DNA from: Paragemmobacter kunshanensis
Lineage (GTDB): Bacteria; Pseudomonadota; Alphaproteobacteria; Rhodobacterales; Rhodobacteraceae
Assembly: GCF_011059185.1 (NCBI RefSeq)
Contig: NZ_JAALFE010000010.1
Coordinates: 95,059 to 159,058 of the forward strand
DNA: 64,000 nt
Direction: 5' to 3'
The notes beneath the pieces are model-generated. The model saw only the letters and a list, made by a program, of their open reading frames with translations. It made no database searches and was not told the DNA's origin. The position numbers and the translations under genes are program-made. Positions 35,431 to 44,970 of this stretch are shown here, piece by piece; the first letter of the stretch is position 1, and each line of letters starts with the position of its first letter.

Positions 35431-36372
35431 TCAGCGCTCTCCCCGCCGATAGGGCTGCATCAGCGCCTCGGGCACCCGCGCCCGCCGCGCCACAAGGATC
35501 AGCGCCACAATCGACAGCACATAGGGCGCCATCAGGAACAGCTGATAGGGCACCCCCTCCACCACCGTCTGCAGACGCAACTGAAACGCATCGAACAGCG
35601 CAAACAGCAGCGCCCCCAGCAGCGCCTTGCCCGGCCGCCAGGACGCGAACACCACCAGCGCAATGCAGATCCATCCCCGCCCCTGCACCATGCCGGGGAA
35701 AAAGCTGTTGAAGGCCGCCGTCGTCAGGAACGCCCCCCCCAGCGCCATGATCCCCGATCCCACCATCACCGCCCAGATGCGGATGCGCACCGGGTTCAAC
35801 CCCTGCGCCTCCACCGCATGCGGGTTCTCCCCCGTCATCCGCAGCGCAAGGCCCATCGGCGTGCGCGCCAGCATCCAGGCCACCAGCCCCACAAGGATCA
35901 ACGCCACATAGGTGGGCGGCGTCTGGGTGAACACCACATCGCCCAGGAACGGGATCGCCGACAGGCCGGGGATCGGCCAGGGCTGGAACGGCTCGATCGT
36001 GGGCGGCAGGTCACCGACCTGCACCCACAACCGGTAAAGGTAGTAAGCCAGCGCCGAAGCCAGCAGCGTGATCCCCAGCCCCGACACATGCTGCGACAGG
36101 CCCAGGGGCACCGTCAGCATCGCATGCAGCCAGCCCATCGCCATCCCCGCCAGCACCGCCATCGCCAGCCCCGCCCACAGATCGCCCCCCCAATAGACCG
36201 TCAGCCAGCCGACCATGGCCCCCATGGTCATGATCCCTTCGATCCCAAGGTTCAGAACCCCCGCGCGTTCACAGATCAGCGCCCCCAGCACGCCAAAGAT
36301 CAAGGGCGTCGCGATCCGCAGCACCGCCGCCCAAAGGCTCGCCGTCGTCAGGATATCGAGGGCTTCCATCAT
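35431..36372 (-). CDS. BMP-type ABC transporter permease 2
   Basis: A 313-residue permease of the nucleoside/BMP importer class with about nine hydrophobic segments. LICERAGVLNLGIEGIMTMGA near residue 32 and MTGENPHAVEAQGLNP near 190 are diagnostic. It overlaps permease 1 by ATGA and is the last gene of the operon. With its partner it forms the membrane channel for a nucleoside-like or nucleobase-like compound. Confidence 0.88.
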   Translation of the reverse strand: MMEALDILTTASLWAAVLRIATPLIFGVLGALICERAGVLNLGIEGIMTMGAMVGWLTVYWGGDLWAGLAMAVLAGMAMGWLHAMLTVPLGLSQHVSGLGITLLASALAYYLYRLWVQVGDLPPTIEPFQPWPIPGLSAIPFLGDVVFTQTPPTYVALILVGLVAWMLARTPMGLALRMTGENPHAVEAQGLNPVRIRIWAVMVGSGIMALGGAFLTTAAFNSFFPGMVQGRGWICIALVVFASWRPGKALLGALLFALFDAFQLRLQTVVEGVPYQLFLMAPYVLSIVALILVARRARVPEALMQPYRRGER

Positions 36373-37418
36373 CGCCGCACCCGCCAGGTTGTGAACAAAA
36401 GCGCCACCAGCATCGCCAGCAACGCCACCGCCATGATCACATCGGCGATGAAGCTTGGCACCCCCGTCGCCCGGCTCATCGCATCCGCGCCGACGAAGAC
36501 CGTCGCCACAAAGACCGACGCCGCCACCACGCCCAGCGGATGCAGCGCCGCCAGCATCGCCACCACGATCCCGGCATAGCCGAAGCCCGGCGACATGGTG
36601 GTGGTGACATAGCCCACCGGCCCCAGCACCTCGATCGCGCCCGCCAGCCCCGCCAAACCGCCGGACAACAGCGCCACCTTCACCAGCGTCGCCGTGATCG
36701 GCACCCCCGCAAAGGCCGCCGCACGCGGGTTCAGCCCCGCCGCCCGCGTTTCCGCCCCGAACACCGTCCGCGCCTGCACCAGCCAGACCAGCAGCACCAC
36801 GACAACCGCCAGCACGATCCCCACATGCAGCCGCGATCTCGGCACCAGGTCGGGCAAGCGCAGCCCCGCCGCCACCGGCACCGATTGCGGCCAGCCGAAG
36901 GCCATCGGATCCTTCAGCACCCCCTCCACCATCAGCCCGACAATGAGCAGCACGATGAAATTCAGAAGCAGCGTCGTCACCACCTCATCGACGCCAAACC
37001 GCAGCCGCAGCACCGCAGGCACCAGCAGAAGCACCGCCCCCGCCGCCATCCCCGCCGCTGCCAGCGCCGCCCAGGCCAGGGGCAAGGGCCAGCCCGCCAG
37101 CGCCGAATGCCCCAGCGCCGCCGCCGCCAGCGCCCCCATGTAGAACTGCCCCTCCCCCCCGATGTTCCACAGCCGCGCCCGGAACGCGACCGCCGCCGCC
37201 AGACCCGTCAGGATCAGCGGCGAGGCGCGGGTAAAGGTCTCCGTCACCGCCAGCCGCGATCCGAAGGCCCCGCGCAGCATCTCGCCATAGGCCAGCCAGG
37301 GGCTGACCCCCGCCATGGCGATCAGCCCCGCGCACAGCACCAGCGCCGCCAGCACCGCGATCAGCGGCGCAAGGATCAGCGCCGGAAGCGACACGTCCTC
37401 GCGCCGTTCAAACCGCAT
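36369..37418 (-). CDS. BMP-type ABC transporter permease 1
   Basis: A 349-residue permease with about nine hydrophobic segments. FRARLWNIGGEGQFYMGALA (about residue 80) and ETRAAGLNPRAAAFAG (about 225) place it with the YufP-type subunits. It overlaps the ATPase gene by 11 bases and permease 2 by four. It works with the ATPase, permease 2 and the BMP protein encoded upstream. Confidence 0.88.
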   Translation of the reverse strand: MRFERREDVSLPALILAPLIAVLAALVLCAGLIAMAGVSPWLAYGEMLRGAFGSRLAVTETFTRASPLILTGLAAAVAFRARLWNIGGEGQFYMGALAAAALGHSALAGWPLPLAWAALAAAGMAAGAVLLLVPAVLRLRFGVDEVVTTLLLNFIVLLIVGLMVEGVLKDPMAFGWPQSVPVAAGLRLPDLVPRSRLHVGIVLAVVVVLLVWLVQARTVFGAETRAAGLNPRAAAFAGVPITATLVKVALLSGGLAGLAGAIEVLGPVGYVTTTMSPGFGYAGIVVAMLAALHPLGVVAASVFVATVFVGADAMSRATGVPSFIADVIMAVALLAMLVALLFTTWRVRR

Positions 37419-38925
37419 CGCGCGTCTCCCAGACCCCGGCCATCATCAGCCCCAGCCGCCGCGCATCCACCTCCTCGGCGGCAATCGGTTCCGACAGCCG
37501 CCCCTTGGAAATTGCCTGCAACCTGTCCGACAATCCCACCGCCTCCTCCAGATCTTCCGATATCAGCAGGATCGCCGCCCCCTCGGAGCGTGCCATCAGC
37601 AATTCCTGATGCACCGCCGCAATGGCCCCCTCATCCAGCCCCCGCGTCGGCTGATTGGCCAGCAGGAAGCGCGGCCCCGCCGCCAGATTGCGCCCAAGGA
37701 TCAGCTTCTGCATGTTCCCGCCCGACAAGAGCCTTGTCCGCGTCGCAGGCCCCGCGCCGCGAATGTCGAACCGCGCAATCAGCCCCGCCGCATGCGCCTC
37801 GGCCGCCCGCCGCCGCACGAAGCCCCAGCGGGAAAAGTCGCGCACCCGCTCCAGCACCGCGTTTTCCCAGACGGCCAGATCCCCCACCACGCCCTCGGCA
37901 TGGCGATCCTCCGGCACCCGCCCGATGCCCATACGCACCGCCGCGCGCGGGGTGATCCGCGCGATGTCGCGCCCGTCAAAGGTGATGGTCCCGGCATCCA
38001 GCCGCGCCAGCCCCGAAAGCACCCGCCCCAGCATCGCCTGCCCGTTGCCGGAAACCCCGACGATCCCCAGAATCTCGCCCGTCCGCACCTCGAAATCCAC
38101 GGCGTCCAGCGCCATGCCCCCGCCCGCCGATGCCGACAGCCCCTTTGCCACCACCACCGGCGCCCCCGCCGCATGCGCCTCGCGCTTCGGTCGTGCCACG
38201 GCACGGCCCACCATCAGTTCCGCCAGTTCGGCGGGGTTCGTCTCTGCCGTCGCCCGCTCTGCCACGACCCTGCCCCCGCGCAGCACGACGACCCGGTCCG
38301 ATGCCCCCATCACCTCATGCAGCTTGTGGCTGATGAAGATGATCGACAGCCCCCCCTGCGCCATGCCCCGCAGGATGCGGAACAACTGCTCTGCCTCGGG
38401 CCGGGCCAGCACCGCCGTCGGTTCATCCAGGATCAGGATCCGCGCATCGCGATACAGCGCCTTCAGGATCTCCACCCGCTGCCGCTCGCCCACCGAAAGA
38501 TCACCCACCCGCGCCTCCGGGTCCACCGGCAGCCCGAAGGTGGCCGATAGCTGCATAAGCTTTCGGGCGGCCCCGTCGCGGTCAGACCCCACCTTCCAAA
38601 GCGGCTCGGACCCGATGACGATGTTTTCCAGCACCGTCAGATTGCCCGCCAGCGTGAAATGCTGATGCACCATCCCCACGCCCGCGGCGATGGCCGCGCG
38701 CGGCTTTCCGGGCGGCAAGGGTCTGCCCTCCACCCGCACCTCGCCCGCATCCGCCGCATAATGGCCGAACAGGATGTTCATCAGCGTCGTCTTGCCCGCG
38801 CCATTCTCGCCCAGCAGGGCCAGCACCTCTCCCTTTTTCAGGGACAGGGTCACGTCGTCATTCGCCACCAGCGCGCCAAAGCGCTTGGTGATCCCCTCCA
38901 GTTCCAGAACCGCCCCACCGCTCAT
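37408..38925 (-). CDS. BMP-type ABC transporter ATPase (two ATP-binding domains)
   Basis: A 505-residue double ATPase. Domain one has Walker A GENGAGKTT (about residue 37), signature LSVGERQRVEI and Walker B ILILDEPTAVL. In domain two Walker A is degenerate (GVSGNGQAML) and the signature is LSGGNMQKLIL, as usual for the YufO type. LLANQPTRGLD replaces the usual Walker B acidic context. ATG 38925 overlaps the amidase stop (ATGA); open frame to 39012 is an extension inside the amidase gene. Confidence 0.9.
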   Translation of the reverse strand: MSGGAVLELEGITKRFGALVANDDVTLSLKKGEVLALLGENGAGKTTLMNILFGHYAADAGEVRVEGRPLPPGKPRAAIAAGVGMVHQHFTLAGNLTVLENIVIGSEPLWKVGSDRDGAARKLMQLSATFGLPVDPEARVGDLSVGERQRVEILKALYRDARILILDEPTAVLARPEAEQLFRILRGMAQGGLSIIFISHKLHEVMGASDRVVVLRGGRVVAERATAETNPAELAELMVGRAVARPKREAHAAGAPVVVAKGLSASAGGGMALDAVDFEVRTGEILGIVGVSGNGQAMLGRVLSGLARLDAGTITFDGRDIARITPRAAVRMGIGRVPEDRHAEGVVGDLAVWENAVLERVRDFSRWGFVRRRAAEAHAAGLIARFDIRGAGPATRTRLLSGGNMQKLILGRNLAAGPRFLLANQPTRGLDEGAIAAVHQELLMARSEGAAILLISEDLEEAVGLSDRLQAISKGRLSEPIAAEEVDARRLGLMMAGVWETRDAV

Positions 38926-40238
38926 GGATGCCCCGCGATATCGAAAGGATAGGCAACAGGCGGCAGCGCCGCCGCCAACCGCGCGCCCAGCGCCAAAAGC
39001 GCCCGGTCGCATCCCACACGGCCCGCGATCTGCACCCCCACCGGAATGCCCCCGCCCGCCAAGGGGATCACCAGCGCCGGATAGCCCGCCGCATTGGCCA
39101 GCGCCGCCCCCGGCGCGACCTTCCCCATCTGCGCGAAATGCGCCGCCACATCGCGCGCGGTCATGTCAAAGGCCCCCACCTCCGGCACCCCCCGCGCCAA
39201 CACGGGCGAGATCACCGCATCCACCCCGGCCATCCAGCCCTCCCATTCCGCCGTCAGCACCGCCATCTCGCGGCTGGCCGCGAACAGATCCGCCGCCCCC
39301 ATCGCGCGGCCCTCCTCCAGCACAGCCGCCGCAATCGGCGTCAACTCTTCCCCCGACACACCCAGAAACCCCATCCACTCTGCCAAAGATGCCGTCAGCA
39401 CCCGCCGCGCCACGACCCCCGCCCGCGCCGCCATCACAGCCGGAAACGCGCGCTCCTCCACCGCCAGCCCCAGACCTTCGGCCAGCCGCGCCACGGCCCT
39501 TGCCCCCTCGGCCTGCACCGCATCGCAGCCCTCGGGCACCATCACCCCCACGCGCCCCGCAGCGAAACCCCGCCCACCGGCCCCATCCTCTGCCACCGCA
39601 TCAAACGCCGTGACAACATCCCGCACCGACCGCGCCAACACCAGCTCGCTCGCCAGCCCCATCAGCCAGTTCCCCTGATCCGGCCCCATCGGCACCGCGC
39701 CCCGGCTGGGCTTCAACCCCACCAGCCCGCAACAGGCCGCAGGCACCCGGATCGACCCCGCCGCATCCGTCGCATGCGCAATCGCCACGATCCCCGCCGC
39801 CACCGCAGCCGCCGCCCCGCCCGAAGACCCGCCGGACGACAGCGCACCATCCCACGGATTCACGCAAGGATCAGATGTCAAAGCCAACCCGAATTCCGGC
39901 ACCGTGGTCAGCCCTAAAGGCACCAGCCCCGCCGCCCGGAACCGCGCGAACAGGTCACTATCCGCCCCCTGATCCACCCGCCGCCGCGCCAGCGCCGCAG
40001 ATCCCGCGACCGGCGACAGCCCCGCCGCCCCCGACCCCAGATCCTTCCCCAGAAACGGCACCCCGGCAAAGGGCCCCGACAAAGGCCCCAAGGCCCCCGC
40101 CCGCCCCATCCCCGGCTCCAGCCGGCAGATCGCGCCGAACCCCCGCGCCGCCGCCGCCTCCAGCGCGGCCTCCATCACCCCGGACGCCGAAACGGCGCCC
40201 GAGGCGATGGCCCCTGCCAAGGATGTCGCGTCCTGCAA
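38922..40238 (-). CDS. Amidase-signature hydrolase
   Basis: A 438-residue amidase with the Ser-cisSer-Lys triad: lysine in GVPFLGKDLG (about residue 64), cis-serine in SSGGSSGGAAAAVAAG (about 137) and the nucleophile in DAAGSIRVPAACCG (about 160). The start appears to be TTG 40238, three bases after the BMP gene stop; no ATG or GTG fits the family N-terminus. It is embedded between the binding protein and the ATPase of the importer, so it likely hydrolyses the imported amide or a deamination product. Substrate unknown. Confidence 0.85.
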   Translation of the reverse strand: MQDATSLAGAIASGAVSASGVMEAALEAAAARGFGAICRLEPGMGRAGALGPLSGPFAGVPFLGKDLGSGAAGLSPVAGSAALARRRVDQGADSDLFARFRAAGLVPLGLTTVPEFGLALTSDPCVNPWDGALSSGGSSGGAAAAVAAGIVAIAHATDAAGSIRVPAACCGLVGLKPSRGAVPMGPDQGNWLMGLASELVLARSVRDVVTAFDAVAEDGAGGRGFAAGRVGVMVPEGCDAVQAEGARAVARLAEGLGLAVEERAFPAVMAARAGVVARRVLTASLAEWMGFLGVSGEELTPIAAAVLEEGRAMGAADLFAASREMAVLTAEWEGWMAGVDAVISPVLARGVPEVGAFDMTARDVAAHFAQMGKVAPGAALANAAGYPALVIPLAGGGIPVGVQIAGRVGCDRALLALGARLAAALPPVAYPFDIAGHP

Positions 40239-40241
40239 CGC

Positions 40242-41225
40242 TTACGCAGGCTCGTTCGCGTCGATCGGCACCTCGAAGGCACCCGAAGCAATCGCGGCCT
40301 TCTTCTCCTCCATCGCCGGAACGGCATCGGCGGGAACCTCTTCCGCCACATAGATCAACTCGTTCCCGCCATATTTCATGAAGGAATATTCGGTGTAATC
40401 GCGGCCCACCGGCTTGCCCGCCACCACATCGGCCACGATGGCATCAATCGTGGGGCGATAATTCCAGATCGCATTGGCAAAGACCGTCCCCGGATAGCGC
40501 GGCGTATAGTCGATCAGCGACCCGATCGCCTTCACCCCCCGCTCGGCCGCGCCATCCGCCGTCCCGATGCGTTCCCCGAACAGGATATCCGCCCCGCCGT
40601 CGATCTGCGCCACCGCCGCTTCCTTGGCCTTGGCCGGATCGAACCACGCCCCGATGAAGCCGTTCAGGAACTTCGCCTCCGGGTTCACCTCCTTCACGCC
40701 CATGCGGAAGGCGTTGATCAGCAGGTTCACTTCCGGGATCGGATAGCCACCGACCGACCCGAAGGTCCCGGTCTTCGACATCTTGCCCGCCAGCATCCCC
40801 GCCAGATAGGCCGCCTCATGGTTGCGCGTGCCGAAGACGCCGAAATTGTCGCCCTCCGGCCCGCCCGACGACCCCATCAGGAAGGCCGTCTCGGGGTAAT
40901 CCGCCGCCACCGCGCGGGCCTCTGCCTCCACCGCATAGCTTTCGCCCCAGATCAGCTTGGCCCCGCCTTCCGCATATTCCCGCATCGCGCGGGGATAGTC
41001 GGTCGCGGCCACCCCTTCCGAGAATTCGTATTCGATCAGCCCATCCGCCGCCGCCGCCTGCATCGCGGCATGGATGCGCGAATTCCAGGCGTTTTCCACC
41101 GGCGAGGCATGGACCCCCGCCACCTTGATCGCCGTCTGGGCATTCACCCGGCGGATATAGGCCGGCAGCGCCAGCGTGGCCGCAGCCCCCATCAGGATCG
41201 TACGCCGTGTTGTCGTAAATCGCAT
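40242..41225 (-). CDS. BMP-family periplasmic binding protein
   Basis: A 327-residue binding protein. A twin-arginine-type signal (TTRRTILMGAAATLALPAYI) is followed by IKVAGVHASPVENAWNSRIH, the BMP/PBP1 start. There is no lipobox cysteine, so it is soluble rather than a lipoprotein. ATG 41225 has GGGGAG and AAGGAA upstream. Typical ligands of this family are purine nucleosides; close relatives bind other heterocycles. It is the receptor of the operon importer. Confidence 0.88.
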   Translation of the reverse strand: MRFTTTRRTILMGAAATLALPAYIRRVNAQTAIKVAGVHASPVENAWNSRIHAAMQAAAADGLIEYEFSEGVAATDYPRAMREYAEGGAKLIWGESYAVEAEARAVAADYPETAFLMGSSGGPEGDNFGVFGTRNHEAAYLAGMLAGKMSKTGTFGSVGGYPIPEVNLLINAFRMGVKEVNPEAKFLNGFIGAWFDPAKAKEAAVAQIDGGADILFGERIGTADGAAERGVKAIGSLIDYTPRYPGTVFANAIWNYRPTIDAIVADVVAGKPVGRDYTEYSFMKYGGNELIYVAEEVPADAVPAMEEKKAAIASGAFEVPIDANEPA

Positions 41226-41257
41226 TTCCTTACTCCCCGTTGGTTTTGTTGTTGATG

Positions 41258-42556
41258 TCAGTCTTCCGCAATCGGCGCGTAATCGGCGGGGTCCAGCCCC
41301 GCCGGACGCCCCGGCAGATCCAGCCGCGCCAGTCGCGGCGCGGTCTCGGCAATCACCCGGCCCGCCCGGATCACCGCCAGCCGCGTGGCCTTCATGCGCA
41401 CCGCCTCGATCGGGTCGCGCGCCTGCAGCAGCACCATGTTGGCAGCCCCGCCCACCCGCAGCGTCGGATCGGGCAGCCCCATCGCCAGATGCCCGTTCAC
41501 CGTCACCGAAGTAAACGCCCACCCCATCGCCTCACGCGATGTCATCGGCGCGGCATGTATCCCCATATGCGCCACCTCCAGCATGTCCGCCGATCCCAGC
41601 GGATACCAAGGATCCATCGTGCAATCCTGCCCGAAGGCCACATTGACCCCCGCCGCGCGCAGTTCCGGCACCCGCGTCATCCCCCGCCGCTTGGGGTAAG
41701 TGTCCGACCGCCCCTGCAACGTGATGTTGATCAACGGGTTCGGCACGATATGCAGCCCCGCCTCGGCGATCAGCGGGATCAGCTTGGAGGCATAGTAATT
41801 GTCCATCGAATGCATGCTGGTGCAGTGCGACCCCACCACCCGCCCCTGCAGGCCCAACCGCACGGTTTCTGCCGCCAGCGTCTCGATATGGCGGCTCATC
41901 GGATCGTCGCTCTCGTCGCAATGCAGATCGACCGGCAGCCCCCGCTCTGCCGCGATCTCGCACAGCGCGCGCACAGACTCCGCCCCCGCCTGCATGGTGC
42001 GTTCGAAATGCGGGATGCCGCCCACCACATCCACGCCCATGTCCAGCGCCCGGATCAGGTTCCGATGCGCCGTCGGATCCCGGTAAAGCCCGTCCTGCGG
42101 AAAGGCCACCAGTTGCAGGTCGATATAGCCCGCCACCTCGCGCCGAACCTCCAGCAGCGCCTCCACCGCCGTCAGCCTGTCATCGCAGACATCGACATGC
42201 GTCCGGATCGACAACAACCCCTGCGACACGGCAAGATCACAATAGCGCAGCGCGCGTTCCTTCACCGCCTCCGGGGTCAGCAGAGGCTTCAACTCCCCCC
42301 AAAGCGCGATCCCCTCCAGCAGCGTGCCGGACCGGTTCAGTCGCGGCAGGCCAAGCGAGAGCGTGGCATCCATGTGGAAATGCGGGTCGGCAAAGGGCGG
42401 CGCCACCAGCCGCCCGCCCGCCTCGATCACCCGGCCGGCCTCGGCCTCGATCCGGGGGGCGATCTCCACGATCTTCCCGTCCCTCACGGCGATGTCGACC
42501 GGGCTTCGTCCCTCGGGCAGCCGCCCTGCCCTGACCAACAGATCCAGCATGCCCAT
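41258..42556 (-). CDS. CodA-type amidohydrolase (cytosine deaminase-like)
   Basis: A 432-residue metal-dependent amidohydrolase. The first metal motif is FADPHFHMDATLSLGLPR (about residue 60), then THVDVCDD, DLHCDESDD with GSHCTSMHS, and GQDCTMDPW as the late aspartate. This pattern is close to cytosine deaminase and related creatinine or isoguanine deaminases. ATG 42556 is preferred, with GAGG six bases before it; GTG 42568 would extend it. It is the first gene of the importer operon, so the imported compound is probably deaminated and then cleaved by the amidase. Confidence 0.85.
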   Translation of the reverse strand: MGMLDLLVRAGRLPEGRSPVDIAVRDGKIVEIAPRIEAEAGRVIEAGGRLVAPPFADPHFHMDATLSLGLPRLNRSGTLLEGIALWGELKPLLTPEAVKERALRYCDLAVSQGLLSIRTHVDVCDDRLTAVEALLEVRREVAGYIDLQLVAFPQDGLYRDPTAHRNLIRALDMGVDVVGGIPHFERTMQAGAESVRALCEIAAERGLPVDLHCDESDDPMSRHIETLAAETVRLGLQGRVVGSHCTSMHSMDNYYASKLIPLIAEAGLHIVPNPLINITLQGRSDTYPKRRGMTRVPELRAAGVNVAFGQDCTMDPWYPLGSADMLEVAHMGIHAAPMTSREAMGWAFTSVTVNGHLAMGLPDPTLRVGGAANMVLLQARDPIEAVRMKATRLAVIRAGRVIAETAPRLARLDLPGRPAGLDPADYAPIAED

Positions 42557-42707
42557 CCCCGTCCTCACGCCCCCGTCGCCATTCCGACCGCCGCCCCGGC
42601 AACCACACCCTGCGCTGCAGCCTAAAGGCTGGCCCGGCCCGTTGCATGACCTAGCGTTAGCAGGATTTACTTGATGGTCAAAAATTATTCTGCCGCCTCA
42701 TTGCTGG

Positions 42708-42731
42708 GCATCGCAGGGGCACCCCTGATGC
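42708..42731. terminator. Hairpin, possible hutFC terminator
   Basis: GCATC-GC-AGGGG pairs with CCCCT-GATGC across a CA loop, with two bulged bases. It is downstream of the hutC stop on the minus strand. No T-run is clear, so termination is not certain. Confidence 0.4.
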
Positions 42732-42816
42732 GAAGCCGGGCAGCAAAGGGCAGCACCCCGCCGCGCCCAAGCCTGGTTCACATGTCATAATGAATTGCTT
42801 GTCCGGCGCTCGCTGC

Positions 42817-42861
42817 GTGCATACGCCCTGCTGCACTGCCCATCTGCACCGGGCGCTGCAC
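42817..42861. repeat. 45-bp intergenic hairpin repeat, copy 2
   Basis: Matches 7582-7626 at 43 of 45 positions. The ends pair imperfectly (GTGCATACGCCC with GGGCGCTGCAC). It begins four bases past the hutC stop, in a 3' end position like copy 1. Two copies at gene ends favour a terminator-like or REP-type element. Confidence 0.7.
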
Positions 42862-42865
42862 GGGT

Positions 42866-43552
42866 CTACAGCATCGTCCGCAGCCGGTAACCCGGCCCAT
42901 GCAGCAGCCGGACAAATGTGATCGGCGCCTCTCCGGACCATGTCACACGCTCGGTAACAAAAACTGGATCCCCCGTCCGGATGCCCAGCGCAAGCGCCTC
43001 CTCCGGGCTGGCCGCTTCGGCGGAAAATGCAATATCACCAATGGTATAGGCGACGTTCTGCACCAGCCATTCATTGGCGCTGATATGCCGGAAATCGGGC
43101 AGTTCCCCCCCCGGCAGCACGGCCGGATTAAGCCAGCGCACCTCATGCGCAAAGGGCCTGCCCCCCGCCAGATGCAGCGTTTCCAGAAAAAGCAGATCAA
43201 CCCCCTCCGCCAACCCCATCCGCAGCGCCGCAGCCAAGGGAACAGGGTCCATCCGCTCGGCCAGAACGCGCTGGGAATAACGTTCACCCCGCGCCTCAAC
43301 CTCTTGCCGGATAATGGGAATTTCCAGCGTCGCCTTGCGGACCGGCAATACCGCCACGCGCGTGCCGGCCTTCCGCCGCCGCTCCAGCAGCCCGCTTTCC
43401 GCCACCTCCCGCAGCGCCCGGTTCACCGTCGCCCGCGCCACCCCGAACTCCACCGCCAGGGCCTCTTCCCCCGGGATCACCGCCCCCGGTGGCCAGACCC
43501 GCGCCCGGATGCGGCGCAGCACCTCGTCCCTGACCGCCTCCCAACCTGCCAT
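42866..43552 (-). CDS. hutC: HutC, GntR-family histidine-utilisation repressor
   Basis: A 228-residue GntR/HutC regulator. The winged helix spans residues 1-70 (PPGAVIPGEEALAVEFGVAR, ATVNRALREVAESGLL). The UTRA ligand domain follows (ETLHLAGGRPFAHEVRWLNP). HutC represses hut genes until urocanate binds. ATG 43552 overlaps the hutF stop as TGATG. A matching palindrome lies between hutF and hutI. It shares a transcript with hutF, so it controls its own expression. Confidence 0.92.
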   Translation of the reverse strand: MAGWEAVRDEVLRRIRARVWPPGAVIPGEEALAVEFGVARATVNRALREVAESGLLERRRKAGTRVAVLPVRKATLEIPIIRQEVEARGERYSQRVLAERMDPVPLAAALRMGLAEGVDLLFLETLHLAGGRPFAHEVRWLNPAVLPGGELPDFRHISANEWLVQNVAYTIGDIAFSAEAASPEEALALGIRTGDPVFVTERVTWSGEAPITFVRLLHGPGYRLRTML

Positions 43553-44898
43553 CACGCCCTCTCCCGCAGCCCCGACATCACCGCACGAAACCGTTGCGCA
43601 ACACGCTCCCGCGCCACGTGCCGGCCCTCTGTCACGACATGCCGACCAGCCGACCAGACCTCGCGCACCAACCCATCATGTCCTGCAAAAACAAAGGCAT
43701 CCAGGATCTCATCCCCATCCCTTCCGGCCAGATGAAGGCTGTCCATATCCAGCGCAACGAGGTCTGCCACCGCCCCTTCGGCGATGCGGCCAGAGGTCCG
43801 CCCCGCGGCCATCGCGCCCCCGGCCACCGCGCCCTCCCACAGCACGCGCCCGGTCGAGCGCCCGGCCTCGGCCAGCAGCGCCCGGCCCCGGTCACGCAGC
43901 CTTTGCGAATACTCGAACAGCCGCAATTCCTCGGCCAGGCTGATCCGCACATTCGAATCCGACCCCACCCCCCAACGCCCGCCGGCCGCTGCAAAGCGCA
44001 CCCCGTCAAAGATGCCATCCCCCAGATTCGCCTCGGTGATCGGACAAAGCCCCGCCACCGCGCCAGACCGCGCCAGGGCAAGCGTCTCTGCCTCCGTCAT
44101 CTGCGTGCAATGGATCGGGCACCACCGCCCGTCCACAGCAAAGTTCGCCAGCAACCACTCCACGGGCCGCGCCCCCATGGCGGCAGAAACCTCTTCAACT
44201 TCGGCCACTTGCTCTGCCAGATGAATGTGGATGGGCGCGCCCGGGGCGATCCCCTCGGCCAGGCGCAATCCGGCCATGTCCACCGCGCGAAGCGAATGCG
44301 GCGCCACCCCTGTCACGCCATCGGCAAGCCGGGCAACGGCCCGCGCCGCCCCCTCCCATAGGTGCTGAAACCGCTCGGGATCATTCCCGAACCGCGCCTG
44401 GCCCTGGGTCAGCGCGCGCCCGTCACACCCGCCGCGTTGATACAGCACAGGCAGCAGCGTCAGCCCGAAACCGGTTTCTTCCGCCGCGTTGACGATCCGT
44501 TCAGACATTTCTGCCAGGTTGGCGTACGGCACGCCCGCAGGCTGGTGATGCAGATAATGGAACTCCGCAACCGCGGCGTAACCGGCCTCTGCCATCTCCA
44601 CCATCACCTGCGCGGCAATCGCCTCCACATCATCGGGCGTCAAACGGTCCAGAAAGCGATACATCAGGCTCCGCCAGGTCCAGAAACTGTCCTGCCCCGC
44701 GCCGCGCCGCTCTGTCATGCCCGCCATCGCGCGCTGAAAGGCGTGGGAATGCAGGTTCACCGGCGCTGGCAACAGGCATCCGACGCGCCGCCCCCCATCG
44801 GCGGGCCCCACGGCGACGATACGCCCGGCCTCGATCCGCACCCCCACATCCGACGCCCACCCCCCCGGCAGCAATGCGCGCTCTGCATGGATCTGCAT
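43552..44898 (-). CDS. hutF: HutF, formimidoylglutamate deiminase
   Basis: A 448-residue amidohydrolase that converts N-formimidoyl-glutamate to N-formyl-glutamate and ammonia. Metal motifs are NLHSHAFQRAMAG (about residue 50), HIHLAEQ, CPIHCTQM and GSDSNVRISLAEELR. QDSFWTWRSLMYRF is typical of HutF. The start has GGGACGGAG upstream. It diverges from hutI over 72 bp. The pathway then needs HutG, which is not in this window. Confidence 0.93.
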   Translation of the reverse strand: MQIHAERALLPGGWASDVGVRIEAGRIVAVGPADGGRRVGCLLPAPVNLHSHAFQRAMAGMTERRGAGQDSFWTWRSLMYRFLDRLTPDDVEAIAAQVMVEMAEAGYAAVAEFHYLHHQPAGVPYANLAEMSERIVNAAEETGFGLTLLPVLYQRGGCDGRALTQGQARFGNDPERFQHLWEGAARAVARLADGVTGVAPHSLRAVDMAGLRLAEGIAPGAPIHIHLAEQVAEVEEVSAAMGARPVEWLLANFAVDGRWCPIHCTQMTEAETLALARSGAVAGLCPITEANLGDGIFDGVRFAAAGGRWGVGSDSNVRISLAEELRLFEYSQRLRDRGRALLAEAGRSTGRVLWEGAVAGGAMAAGRTSGRIAEGAVADLVALDMDSLHLAGRDGDEILDAFVFAGHDGLVREVWSAGRHVVTEGRHVARERVAQRFRAVMSGLRERA

Positions 44899-44911
44899 CT
44901 CCGTCCCTCGC

Positions 44912-44939
44912 TTGACAGGTCATTATGTATAGACATAAT
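44912..44939 (+). promoter_or_regulatory. hutI promoter with overlapping HutC operator
   Basis: TTGACA (44912-44917) and CATAAT (44934-44939), 16 bases apart, make a sigma-70 promoter reading into hutI. The palindrome ATTATGT-ATAG-ACATAAT (44922-44939) covers the spacer and -10 box and has HutC-site form (TGTATA-type centre). Binding here would block hutI and probably the divergent hutF. Confidence 0.75.
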
Positions 44940-44970
44940 AACGCAAAGCTCAGACATAAGGCAAGGCGCA

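Larger units (their letters stand above)
42557..42865. other. Intergenic region, 309 bp, amidohydrolase to hutC
   Basis: No gene is visible. It holds the promoter of the amidohydrolase operon (an AT-rich patch with TTGATGGTCAAAAATTATTC at 42671-42690), a hairpin at 42708-42731 and repeat copy 2 at 42817-42861 next to the hutC stop. Confidence 0.5.

Noticed and set aside
42671..42681. FNR box (TTGA-TGG-TCAA)
   Set aside because: The centre is three bases, not four, so it does not fit the FNR/CRP spacing.
44362..44970. In-frame upstream extension of hutI
   Set aside because: It runs antisense through hutF and across the promoter; hutI similarity and the ribosome site begin at 44971.
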